Part shown: in pieces, positions 56,687 through 64,000 of the stretch
How the letters are laid out: each line of letters opens with the position of its first letter
Numbering within the stretch: position 1 is the first letter of the stretch
Assembly (NCBI GenBank): GCA_037200525.1
Contig: JBBCGG010000001.1
Coordinates: forward strand, 5,138,501-5,202,500
From: Methylocella sp.
GTDB lineage: Bacteria; Pseudomonadota; Alphaproteobacteria; Rhizobiales; Beijerinckiaceae
DNA: 64,000 nt
Direction of reading: 5' to 3'
The notes under the pieces: model-generated
Database searches by the model: none
Told to the model about the DNA's origin: nothing
What the model saw: the letters and a program-made list of their open reading frames with translations, nothing else
Translations under genes and position numbers: made by a program

Positions 56687-57862
56687 TCAACTTTCTCTGG
56701 GACCGCCAAAGGCGGGTAGCTCCGTTAGATAGTACAGGAAGGCGAGGAGCGCGAAGCCCATCCCGGTCGCGCTGGCCAACGGCCAACCGCCTTTGGCCAA
56801 GGCCAGGGTGGAGAGCGCCGAGCCGATTGCGCCGCCTATGAAGAACGTCGCCATGAAAATCCCGTTGAGACGGCTTCTGGCTTCGTTCCCCAACGCGAAA
56901 ATAGCGCGCTGGCTCAGCACAAGATTGGCCGAAGCGCCCATGTCCAAAACAATCGCGGCGATGACAAGAAGCGCGACTGACCCAGTCGCGCCGCCGACCC
57001 AGGCGATGCCCATGCCCAAAACCACGGCGGCAATAGCGGCGCCCGTCATGATTCTGGTCGCGCCCCGGTCTGCAGCGCGTCCCGCAAGAGGCGCGGCAAT
57101 CGCGCCGCCGGCTCCAACGAGGGCAAAAAGCGCTATGCCCTGCTGGCTGATGCCGAATTTCGGGCCAGCCAGAAGCAATGGAGCAGCGGTCCAGAACAGG
57201 CTGAACGCGGCGAACAAAGGTGCGTGATAGGCCGTGCGGCGGCGTAAAACCGGCGTGTTGCGCACCAGCGAAAACAGCGAGCCGAGGATGCCGAGGTAGT
57301 TCAGACGGGACTTCGACCGCCATTGAGGCAGAGCGCGCAACAGAGTCAGCGAAAGCGCGCCCATTATAACGGCCGACGTGATGAAGACGGCGCGCCATCC
57401 GAACCAATGCGTCAGGAAGCTCGAGGCCGGCCGGGAGAGCATGATGCCGAGCAACAATCCGCTCATGATATCGCCGACGACGCGACCGCGGGCGGCGTCC
57501 GTGGTAAGATGAGCCGCGTAAGGTATAATAATTTGGGCGGCGACGCCGGTGAGGCCAAGCAGCAACGAAGCCGCAAGAACAGCATTTGCTGATGGAGCAA
57601 AAACCATCGCCAGCAAAGCTAGGATCGTAAAAGCCAAGGATGCGGCGATGAGGCGGCGGTTTTCCAGAATATCGCCGAGCGGCGCCACAAGCACCAAGCC
57701 AAGACTATAGCCGATTTGCGTAAAGGTGACGAGAAGCCCGACTTGAGACGGATCCATCCCCAGTTCTGCGCCAATCACGCCCGCTATTGGCTGCGAGTAA
57801 TAAATATTGGCGACGACCAGCCCACATGCCGCCGCCAGAAGGAAGGTGAGGCGCGCGGACAT
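56687..57862 (-). CDS. MFS transporter
   Basis: 391-aa carrier with 12 membrane segments, starting MSARLTFLLAAACGLVVANI and containing GDILENRRLIAASLAF (motif A region). It looks like a drug/metabolite efflux member of the YnfM/Bcr-like group; substrate unknown. Confidence 0.87.
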   Translation of the reverse strand: MSARLTFLLAAACGLVVANIYYSQPIAGVIGAELGMDPSQVGLLVTFTQIGYSLGLVLVAPLGDILENRRLIAASLAFTILALLAMVFAPSANAVLAASLLLGLTGVAAQIIIPYAAHLTTDAARGRVVGDIMSGLLLGIMLSRPASSFLTHWFGWRAVFITSAVIMGALSLTLLRALPQWRSKSRLNYLGILGSLFSLVRNTPVLRRRTAYHAPLFAAFSLFWTAAPLLLAGPKFGISQQGIALFALVGAGGAIAAPLAGRAADRGATRIMTGAAIAAVVLGMGIAWVGGATGSVALLVIAAIVLDMGASANLVLSQRAIFALGNEARSRLNGIFMATFFIGGAIGSALSTLALAKGGWPLASATGMGFALLAFLYYLTELPAFGGPRES

Positions 57863-58044
57863 TGTGGCCTTCTTTGCTTCGCTAGCTCGCAGTTTAGCGG
57901 GCCCTCAGGGGAACAAGGGATGGCGGCGCCAGCTCGCTCCGGGCTAAGCTGCACCGCAGCCGAAATCGCAGCTTCGCATCGGAAACGCAAGACCGCGCGT
58001 CACATAGTCGCGCGTGTCATGTGCGCCGTCCGCCGGGCAAACGG

Positions 58045-58440
58045 TCAGAGAAGTTCGACGTCGCCCCAAGCGGCGGCGCATGAAGCTTCGTTTCCGTCAG
58101 AAAACCCGAGCCGCGCGGCGAGATCGGCGAGCCTTACGACCCGCGCCGCCGCGCTTGGATGGACCATCCAACGCTTCGACGCGGCGGGAGCCAGCGCGGC
58201 CAGGAAATCGGCGAGAGCCGATAGTTTTTGGCCGATATGATCTAATCCCTGCATTTCACGCATGAGATCGACGTCGCGGCGCGCCGCCTCCAGAGCGAGC
58301 GGCGCGGCGATGCTTTCGAAATGCTCCAGCAGCCGGGCGAGATGAGCCAATTCATGACCGACGCGGCCGAGCACATCGGCGATCGGCACGTCCAAGGCGG
58401 CCTTTGGCTCGCCGCTATCAATTTCTGCTTTCATGTTCAA
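58045..58440 (-). CDS. CheT-like protein, candidate CheZ-type phosphatase
   Basis: 131-aa helical protein at the end of the che operon, in the position of cheT (orf10) in Sinorhizobium che operons. It contains QGLDHIGQKL, a DxxxQ motif (D67, Q71) like the catalytic DLTGQ of CheZ, and ends with the short tail DVELL. It was probably co-transcribed with cheD before the IS (58542-59379) came between them. The phosphatase role is inference. Confidence 0.65.
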   Translation of the reverse strand: MNMKAEIDSGEPKAALDVPIADVLGRVGHELAHLARLLEHFESIAAPLALEAARRDVDLMREMQGLDHIGQKLSALADFLAALAPAASKRWMVHPSAAARVVRLADLAARLGFSDGNEASCAAAWGDVELL

Positions 58441-58461
58441 AGACCCATCGCGCGGGAGGGG

Positions 58462-58541
58462 CTAAAAGAACTCGACTGCGCCTTCGCTCGAAACTTTTGG
58501 CGCAAGAATGATTTGAGGCGGCGGAATGTGGCTGGCCATTA
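58462..58541 (-). pseudogene. cheD: Detached 3' end of cheD
   Basis: On the minus strand the CheD frame resumes beyond the IS as MASHIPPPQIILAPKV and ends AVEFF and a stop at 58462, the family C-terminal tail. Removing the IS and one TA restores an uninterrupted CheD frame across the junction. Confidence 0.82.
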
Positions 58542-59379
58542 GGGTCCAGACTCACAACCAGTAGCTGACGGTAGCGGCGATGCAGACTGTCGCGAGGAAG
58601 TTTATGGCGTTTCGGTCGTAGCGGGTAGCCACGCGCCTGAAGTCTTTCAGGCGGCAGAACATGCGTTCGATGGCGTTGCGGTTTCGATAGAGGAAGGGCG
58701 AGAAGCAGTTCTTCCACCTGCGATTGGCCTTGGGCGGGATATTCGGCATAGCTCCGCGCTCCTCGACCTGCCGACGGATCGCATTTGCGTCGTAGCCCTT
58801 GTCGCCATGGAGGATTTCGCAAGGAGGAAGTCGCGCGATAAGCTCCGCGCCCGCCGAGCAATCGGCGATTTGGCCGCCGGTGAGCATGAAAGACAGCGGG
58901 CGGCAGTCCGCATCGGTCAATGCGTGGATTTTGGTTGTGCGCCCGCCGCGCGAACGGCCGATGGCCTGATTCTTCTCCCCCCTTTGCCGCCACTGGCCGA
59001 GCGATGCGCCTTGACCGCCGAGGAGTCGATGAGGACCTGCGCCGGCGGCCCGCCTGCTTGCGCAAGCGCGTGGAACAGATCGATCCAAACGCCCTTAGCA
59101 GCCCAGCGAACGTAGCGATTGTAGAGAGTCTTCTTTGGCCCGTACTCCAGCGGCGCGTCAATCCAGCGTCCGCCAGATTTCAGCACATGAATGATCCCGC
59201 TGATCACCCGGCGATCATCGACGCGCGCCTTGCCGCGCGTGTCCGTGGGAAGATGCGGCGCGATCTTCGCGAACTGCGCGTCCGTCAGCCAGAATTGATC
59301 CCGATTCATAGTCGCTTCCTTTCGGAAGCTGTGAATCACAATCCGCCTGTCACGCCAACCATTTTATGGGTCTGGGCCC
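58542..59379 (-). mobile_element. IS5-family insertion sequence, 838 bp, in cheD
   Basis: Ends are imperfect inverted repeats: GGGTCCAGACTCACAA at 58542 and, on the other strand, GGGCCCAGACCCATAA from 59379. A TA duplication flanks it (58540-58541 and 59380-59381). It is inserted in the last ~25 codons of cheD with its transposase in the same direction. A remnant of a related element is at 28691-28851. Confidence 0.9.
58552..59339 (-). CDS. IS5-family transposase (two frames, -1 frameshift)
   Basis: Frame A (59339-58917) starts MNRDQFWLTDAQFAKIAPHL and holds the first catalytic Asp (VLIDSSAVKAH). Frame B (to 58552) holds the second Asp (HGDKGYDANA) and the Glu region (RNRNAIERMFCRLKDFRR). 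The join is at the slippery AAAGGGGGG (58985-58977, minus strand); a -1 shift yields KGGEKNQAIGRSRGG. Both parts appear intact. Confidence 0.87.
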
Positions 59380-59898
59380 TAGCAAGACTTGTCGCGCGCG
59401 TCCCGACACCGGCCAGAATTGGATGCGGCGCCCATGGTCGCCGCGCAAACTGCCGCCGATGAGACGAATGCCTTCATGTTCCAGGAAACGCTCGGCGAAA
59501 CCGGCGTTCATCGCGCCGATGTCCGCAAGGCCATCCCTGGTCCGCGCGCCGCCGAAGAGTTTGCCCTCCAACCGCTCCCGTCGCGCGCCGCGCCGCAGCA
59601 GGCCATTGACGAGAAGCTCCATGAGATGAACGCCATAGCGTTCGGCCTCACTGCCCTGCGATCCCTGCCCCGTCGCCTCTTGTCCCATCGCCTCTTGCCC
59701 CGGCAAAAGAAAATGATTCATGCCGCCGACTCCAGCGACAGGATCGCGCAGACAGGCGGCGACGCAAGAGCCAAGCAACGTGGTCAACATCACGTTCGAA
59801 TCATCGCTGACGTTGTATTCGCCCTGAATGATGTGAATGCGCTGTTCGCCGCCGACAAGATATCGTCCGCTCGGCGCCTCGGCTTGGCGTGCCCTCAT
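59350..59898 (-). CDS. cheD: Chemoreceptor glutamine deamidase CheD, C-terminus replaced by IS sequence
   Basis: Deamidates Gln residues in chemoreceptors and can interact with CheC-type phosphatases. The catalytic Thr40, Cys45 and His62 ([15 protein letters not shown]) are present, and the fold is complete through [13 protein letters not shown]. From residue 174 the frame runs into the IS and ends with nine foreign residues GPRPIKWLA instead of the native ~25-residue tail. The enzyme may still work. The start overlaps cheY (ATGA). Confidence 0.9.
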   Translation of the reverse strand: MRARQAEAPSGRYLVGGEQRIHIIQGEYNVSDDSNVMLTTLLGSCVAACLRDPVAGVGGMNHFLLPGQEAMGQEATGQGSQGSEAERYGVHLMELLVNGLLRRGARRERLEGKLFGGARTRDGLADIGAMNAGFAERFLEHEGIRLIGGSLRGDHGRRIQFWPVSGRARQVLLGPRPIKWLA

Positions 59899-60290
59899 TT
59901 CAAACGCCCGACGACGGCTTCTATCTGCGCTTTCAGCACCGGAATGGTGAAAGGCTTTGCGATGACATTATTGACGCCATATTGCGCGGCGCGGTCCATC
60001 AGCGCCTTGTCGCCGCGGCCGGTCAGAAGGATGAAAGCGGCTTTGCGGGTTGGCTCATAGGCTCGGACGGCGCGCAGGAAAGCTATTCCATCCATCTTCG
60101 GCATATTGAAATCGGAAATCACCAGATGGGCTGGTTTGGCCATCATGGTTTTCAATCCTTGCTCGCCGTCCGCCGCCATTTCAATGTCGGAAACGCCGAG
60201 TTCCTGCAAACCGCCGCGGATCAGCAACCGGCTAGTCAGCTGATCGTCGACGATCAAAACGCGCAAGGCGGCTGCGAATGGCATTGGCAT
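59895..60290 (-). CDS. cheY: Chemotaxis response regulator CheY
   Basis: 131-aa receiver with D16-D17 (LIVDDQ), phospho-acceptor Asp60 in [12 protein letters not shown], Thr in LLTGRGD and Lys in IAKPF. Its position after cheB equals the rhizobial CheY2, the main flagellar-motor regulator. AAGGA before the ATG at 60290 supports the start. Confidence 0.94.
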   Translation of the reverse strand: MPMPFAAALRVLIVDDQLTSRLLIRGGLQELGVSDIEMAADGEQGLKTMMAKPAHLVISDFNMPKMDGIAFLRAVRAYEPTRKAAFILLTGRGDKALMDRAAQYGVNNVIAKPFTIPVLKAQIEAVVGRLK

Positions 60291-60298
60291 ATTCCTTG

Positions 60299-61375
60299 TT
60301 ACTCTGCGCAACTTAGGCGCAAGATTTCTGAAGCAATCATATTCAAGGGAACTTGCTTCTGGGTCGCGCCGATCTCAAACGCCGCCTTTGGCATTCCATA
60401 GATGAGGCAGGATGATTCAGTCTGGCCCAGAGTTGGAGCGCCGGCGCGCCGCATCGCCAGCAGCCCTTCGGCCCCGTCGCGGCCCATGCCGGTCAGAATC
60501 GCGCCGAGCGCTTTGGCCCCGGACGTTTTCGCGACCGATTGAAACAGCACATCAACCGAGGGACGGTGACCATTAACCGGATCGCCCTTCGACAGGCGAC
60601 ATCGCGGCGGCGAGCCGGCTTCGACGAGCAAGTGAGCGCCCCCTCCCGGAGCGAGATAGACATGCCCGGCCTGCATCGGCGCGCCGTCGAAAGCCTCGCA
60701 TATGGCGGGCTTGCAAAGACGGTCGAGGCGTTCGGCGAAAGTCTTGGTGAATGTCGCCGGCATATGTTGCGTGATGACCGTCGGCGGACAATTTTGCGGG
60801 AAGCGCGACAGGACGGCGATGAGCGCTTCAACGCCCCCCGTCGATGCGCCAATCGCCACCACGCGCCCGTCTGGACGATAGGCCGCCAACGCCGCCTCGC
60901 GCGATCGGCTGGCGTTCGATGGACTTTCGCAAGGGGGATTTCCGCGCAAAAGTCTTCGGTCGCAATTGACCGCCGCCCGCATGGGCTGTCCGCCCGCGGC
61001 CTTCACTTTGGCCAACAATGTTTCCCCGAAAAGCTCTTGCTCGCCTGAGCCAGGTTTGGCGACGCAATCGAAAGCCCCCATTTCAAGCGCCGCGATAGCC
61101 GCATCGGCTCCCCTGGTGGTCAGGCTCGAGACCATGATCACCGGCGTTGGCCGCAGCCTCATGATCTTGTCGAGAAACTCGAGCCCGTTCATTTTTGGCA
61201 TTTCGACGTCGAGCGTGATGACGTCCGGATTAAGCGCCTTGATCGCGGCCCGGGCTTCATGCGGATCCGCCGCCTCGCCGACGACCTCGACTTTAGGGTC
61301 ACGGCCAAGCAACAAGCGGATAAGACCTCGCACGGTCGCCGAATCGTCGACGATGAGAACGCGGATTGGAGTCAT
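60299..61375 (-). CDS. cheB: Chemotaxis protein-glutamate methylesterase CheB
   Basis: 358-aa two-domain enzyme: receiver with Asp56 ([13 protein letters not shown]), a linker, and the methylesterase with catalytic Ser178 in [12 protein letters not shown], His in [10 protein letters not shown] and Asp in [10 protein letters not shown]. It reverses CheR methylation after CheA phosphorylation. The ATG at 61375 overlaps the cheR stop (ATGA). Confidence 0.96.
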   Translation of the reverse strand: MTPIRVLIVDDSATVRGLIRLLLGRDPKVEVVGEAADPHEARAAIKALNPDVITLDVEMPKMNGLEFLDKIMRLRPTPVIMVSSLTTRGADAAIAALEMGAFDCVAKPGSGEQELFGETLLAKVKAAGGQPMRAAVNCDRRLLRGNPPCESPSNASRSREAALAAYRPDGRVVAIGASTGGVEALIAVLSRFPQNCPPTVITQHMPATFTKTFAERLDRLCKPAICEAFDGAPMQAGHVYLAPGGGAHLLVEAGSPPRCRLSKGDPVNGHRPSVDVLFQSVAKTSGAKALGAILTGMGRDGAEGLLAMRRAGAPTLGQTESSCLIYGMPKAAFEIGATQKQVPLNMIASEILRLSCAE

Positions 61376-62298
61376 GCGCGCGGGCCTTTCCTCAGCCTGT
61401 AAGCGGTGACGCCCTCGCATTCGAACGCCGTCGCCGCCGTTCCGACGAGCCGTTCGGAATGGCCGATGTAAAGCCGGCCTCCCGGAGACAACATGGGCGC
61501 AAAGCGGCTCCACAGCTTCATCTGCATCTCCTCCTCGAAATAGATCGCGACGTTGCGGCAGAAGATCGCCTGAAACGCGCCCTTCATCGGCCACGCTCCA
61601 AACAGATTGAGCTCGCGAAAGACGACGAGCTCGCGAAGCTCCGCGGCAACGGAAAATCGTCGCGAGCCGTCTCCGACGGGGACGAACCAGCGCGTGCGCA
61701 ATTTGGCCGGCACGGGCTCCAGGAGATCCTCGGCGTAGATCCCCTCGCGTCCTTCGGCCAGCATGTTGGGATCGATATCGCTGGCCAGCACTTTGACGTC
61801 GAACCGGGCCGCGTCCGGCATCGACGACAGAATCGTCAGCGCAATCGAATAAGGCTCCTGCCCGTTGGAGCAGGCGGCCGACCAGAGCCGCGCTCGCCCG
61901 CCGCCCCGCGCCGCCTCGAGCAGCGGCGGCAAGACCGCCGTTTCGAGATGCTGGAAATGATGCGGCTCGCGAAAGAACCGCGTCACATTAGTGGTCAGCG
62001 CGGCGACCATTTTCTGACGTTCGTCGATCCCCTCGCTGCCCGCGATCAGTGCGCAATAATCGCGGAAGCTGGAGAGCCCGAGAACGCGCAATCGCTTGGC
62101 GAGCCGCGAATAGACAAGCGCCGCCCTCGATTCCGAAAGATATATGCCGGCGTCATCATGCAGCATCGCGGCGATCTGGCGAAAGTCCCCGCGCGACAGA
62201 TGGAATTCGCCGGGCGTGAGGCCAGCCTCTCTATTTTTTTTGGAGCGGACAATTGCATCTGGCTCATGCCGCTTCCCGTTCGCTCGCGGGCAGAACAT
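61372..62298 (-). CDS. cheR: Chemotaxis protein methyltransferase CheR
   Basis: Methylates chemoreceptor glutamates using SAM. It has the N-terminal helical domain ([19 protein letters not shown]), the SAM site [16 protein letters not shown] and [14 protein letters not shown], and [12 protein letters not shown]. The body frame opens at an ATG at 62298, inside cheW. A second ATG at 62267 overlaps the cheW stop exactly like the other che junctions, but is in frame with the body only if the 8-A run at 62241-62234 is read as nine A's. Confidence 0.92.
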   Translation of the reverse strand: MFCPRANGKRHEPDAIVRSKKNREAGLTPGEFHLSRGDFRQIAAMLHDDAGIYLSESRAALVYSRLAKRLRVLGLSSFRDYCALIAGSEGIDERQKMVAALTTNVTRFFREPHHFQHLETAVLPPLLEAARGGGRARLWSAACSNGQEPYSIALTILSSMPDAARFDVKVLASDIDPNMLAEGREGIYAEDLLEPVPAKLRTRWFVPVGDGSRRFSVAAELRELVVFRELNLFGAWPMKGAFQAIFCRNVAIYFEEEMQMKLWSRFAPMLSPGGRLYIGHSERLVGTAATAFECEGVTAYRLRKGPRA

Positions 62299-62731
62299 GA
62301 TCGAGGGCGATCAGACTGATCATGCGCTGATCGATGGCGAGGACGCCGCGAACGAACGTCTTCGCCATGTCCGAAGCGACATCGGGCGTCGCCTGCACTA
62401 GATCGTCCGTGGCTGAAAGAATGTCGGACACGGCATCGACCAGAAGCCCGATCACCTGATTGCCGATCTGGGCGACGATGATCACATGCCGTGCGGTTGG
62501 CTCGGCCGGCGGAAAGCCGAGGCGGGCGGCAAGATCGATGATCGGCAATACTGCGCCGCGCAAATTGACGACGCCGCGCACAAAGCCCGGCGATTGCGGC
62601 AGAGCCGTCGCAGGCGTCCAACCACGGATCTCGCGTACGGACATGATGTCGACGCAGAACTCCTGCGCGCCGATGCGAAATGCGATCAGTTCTCGGGCGC
62701 TCGCCAAGTCGGTCCTGATGGGTTCGTTCAT
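62264..62731 (-). CDS. cheW: Chemotaxis coupling protein CheW
   Basis: 155-aa adaptor linking CheA to chemoreceptors. Typical segments are [31 protein letters not shown] and [11 protein letters not shown]. The ATG at 62731 lies 4 bp after the cheA stop. Upstream codons in the frame are from cheA sequence. Confidence 0.95.
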   Translation of the reverse strand: MNEPIRTDLASARELIAFRIGAQEFCVDIMSVREIRGWTPATALPQSPGFVRGVVNLRGAVLPIIDLAARLGFPPAEPTARHVIIVAQIGNQVIGLLVDAVSDILSATDDLVQATPDVASDMAKTFVRGVLAIDQRMISLIALDHVLPASEREAA

Positions 62732-62735
62732 GGGT

Positions 62736-64000
62736 TTACCCTGCTGTTGCAAGAAGAAGATCAAGCGCGGCGGCATCCGCGCGCGAACTGGCGACAACGG
62801 CGTCGACATCGAGGATCAGCGCGACGCGGCCATCGCCCAAAATGGTCGCCGCCGCGATGCCCGGAACATGCCGGTAATTAGCCTCAAGACTCTTGATGAC
62901 GACTTGGCGCTGACCCAAGATCGCATCGACCAGCAGCGCGTTGCGCGCGCCGCCTTCGCATTCGACGAGGAGCGCGACGCAAGCCAGCGGATCGGCATGA
63001 TCCGGCCTATAGCCGAGCTCGCAGCCGACATCGATCAGCGGAATGAAATGGTCGCGGATGGCGATGACTCGCGCGCCTCCGCCAAAGCCATGCACGTCAG
63101 CGCTTTTCGGCTGCAATGTCTCGACAATGGCGGTCAACGGAACGACCAAGGTCTGACCGTCCACCGTAACCACCATCCCGTCGAGCACGGCGAGGGTAAG
63201 CGGCAGGCTCAGGGTGAAAGTCGATCCCCGCCCCGGCCGCGAGGCGATGGAAATCCGTCCCCCAAGCGCCTGAATGGAGCGGCGGACCACATCCATGCCG
63301 ACCCCGCGCCCGGAGATGTCGGAGACTGTCTCCGCCGTCGAGAAGCCCGGCAAAAAGATCAGATTGTCAATCTCATCGTCGGTCAGCGCAACGTCCGGGG
63401 GAACGAGGCCTTTGCTGACGGCCGCAGCCTTGACCCGCGGGCGATTGATGCCGGCGCCGTCGTCGGACACCTCGATGACGACGCGGCCGGAGCGGTGCAA
63501 CGCCGAAAGACGGACGATGCCTTCCTCCGGCTTGCCGGCAGCGAGCCGCCGCTCTGGGGTCTCAAGTCCATGATCGATGGCGTTGCGAATCATATGAGTG
63601 AGCGGATCGGCGATGCGCTCGATCACGGTCTTGTCGACTTCGGTGTTTTCGCCATCGGTGACGAGCCGCACCGATTTTCCGGTCATCGCCGCGACCTCGC
63701 GGACAAGGCGCGGCATGCGCTGGAAAACCGACTTCACAGGCTGCGCGCGGATCGCCATGACGCTGTCCTGGATTTCGCGCGTCAATTGCTCCAACTCGTC
63801 GAGGCCCGTCGCGACGCCTGAGGCTCGCGCCAGCCCCGCCTCCAAAACCCGCTGCGACGGCATCGCCTGATTGATGACCAGCTCTCCAACGAGATTGATG
63901 AGCCGATCAACCCGATCAAGATCGACGCGGATCGACCCTCCCCCTGTTCGGCCTTACCGTCGCATGATCATTGGCCGGCGATGGCGCCTTTGTTTGATTC
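62736..64000 (-). CDS. cheA: Chemotaxis histidine kinase CheA (partial, with an apparent frameshift)
   Basis: Core kinase of the pathway. The visible part is P3 dimerisation ([18 protein letters not shown]), ATPase P4 ([32 protein letters not shown]) and CheW-like P5. The P1 His domain is off the window. Upstream of SIRV the P3 frame meets a stop at 63956-63954, while the preceding linker ([17 protein letters not shown]) is in another frame; the switch falls at a run of five C (63940-63944), where one extra base would explain it. An internal restart at ATG 63863 is conceivable but would give a fragment. Confidence 0.88.

Noticed and set aside
62460-63821. 453-codon plus-strand frame opposite cheW/cheA
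   Set aside because: Antisense shadow of the che operon.
1-64000. CRISPR array or rRNA genes
   Set aside because: No regularly spaced repeats and no rRNA-like conserved blocks were seen.

Overview
The window is a chromosomal segment of a high-GC alphaproteobacterium, most likely Hyphomicrobiales (Rhizobiales) and possibly close to Beijerinckiaceae/Methylocystaceae. The clues are gene order and families: rimP-nusA-ylxR-infB, rluD next to rpoH, an NdvA/ChvA glucan exporter, Usg, a liv operon carrying a DUF6867 gene, a DUF2778 protein, and a rhizobial-type cheA-W-R-B-Y-D-(cheT) operon. No rRNA or CRISPR array was seen. One tRNA (Gln-TTG) is present.

Layout. 1-5.4 kb: leftward transcription/translation operon rimP-nusA-ylxR-infB (infB runs off the left edge), with a terminator-like hairpin in the rimP leader. 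5.7-8.4 kb: circularly permuted ATP-grasp plus alpha-E protein. 9-13.7 kb: a membrane coiled-coil protein, yebC, rpoH and rluD. 13.9-17.1 kb: NdvA exporter, a dead EAL fragment and galE. 17.1-18.7 kb: a DapA-like lyase divergent from RidA. 18.8-21.4 kb: a MOSC/flavin/2Fe-2S oxidoreductase gene broken by an IS5-family element and two frameshifts. 21.5-23.4 kb: ogt and an Ada-AlkA fusion for alkylation repair. 23.5-27.2 kb: an IS remnant and a three-gene two-component module whose middle receiver lacks its phospho-acceptor Asp. 27.2-31 kb: a patchwork of gene stumps (RND pump, IS, AraC, serine recombinase) around two intact small genes, ending at tRNA-Gln. 31-37.4 kb: hom, map, radC (frameshifted), usg, a serine-less alpha/beta hydrolase with a histone-H1-like tail, and a decayed flavin reductase. 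37.6-43 kb: complete branched-chain amino-acid (liv) operon. 43-58 kb: ccdA, a polysaccharide flippase, prmA, a mini-catalase, two MFS carriers, a DUF2778 protein, a radical SAM enzyme, and the uvrC-pgsA-moaD-moaE operon. 58-64 kb: the chemotaxis operon on the minus strand, with a second IS5-family element inside the 3' end of cheD; cheA runs off the right edge.

How it works together. The liv genes form one uptake system. The che genes form a single adaptation-competent chemosensory pathway that the IS has clipped at CheD and may have partly uncoupled from a CheZ-like phosphatase. ogt and the Ada-AlkA fusion act on alkylated DNA. Several normally conserved genes (radC, cheA, the MOSC oxidoreductase, the flavin reductase, and possibly the start of cheR) carry single-base frame breaks. 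Some lie in homopolymer runs, so real decay and sequence error must be separated before calling them dead. No clearly new multi-gene system was found. The best candidates for new biology are the H1-tailed pseudo-hydrolase, the Asp-less receiver between two histidine kinases, and the Ser-for-Cys Ada-AlkA protein.
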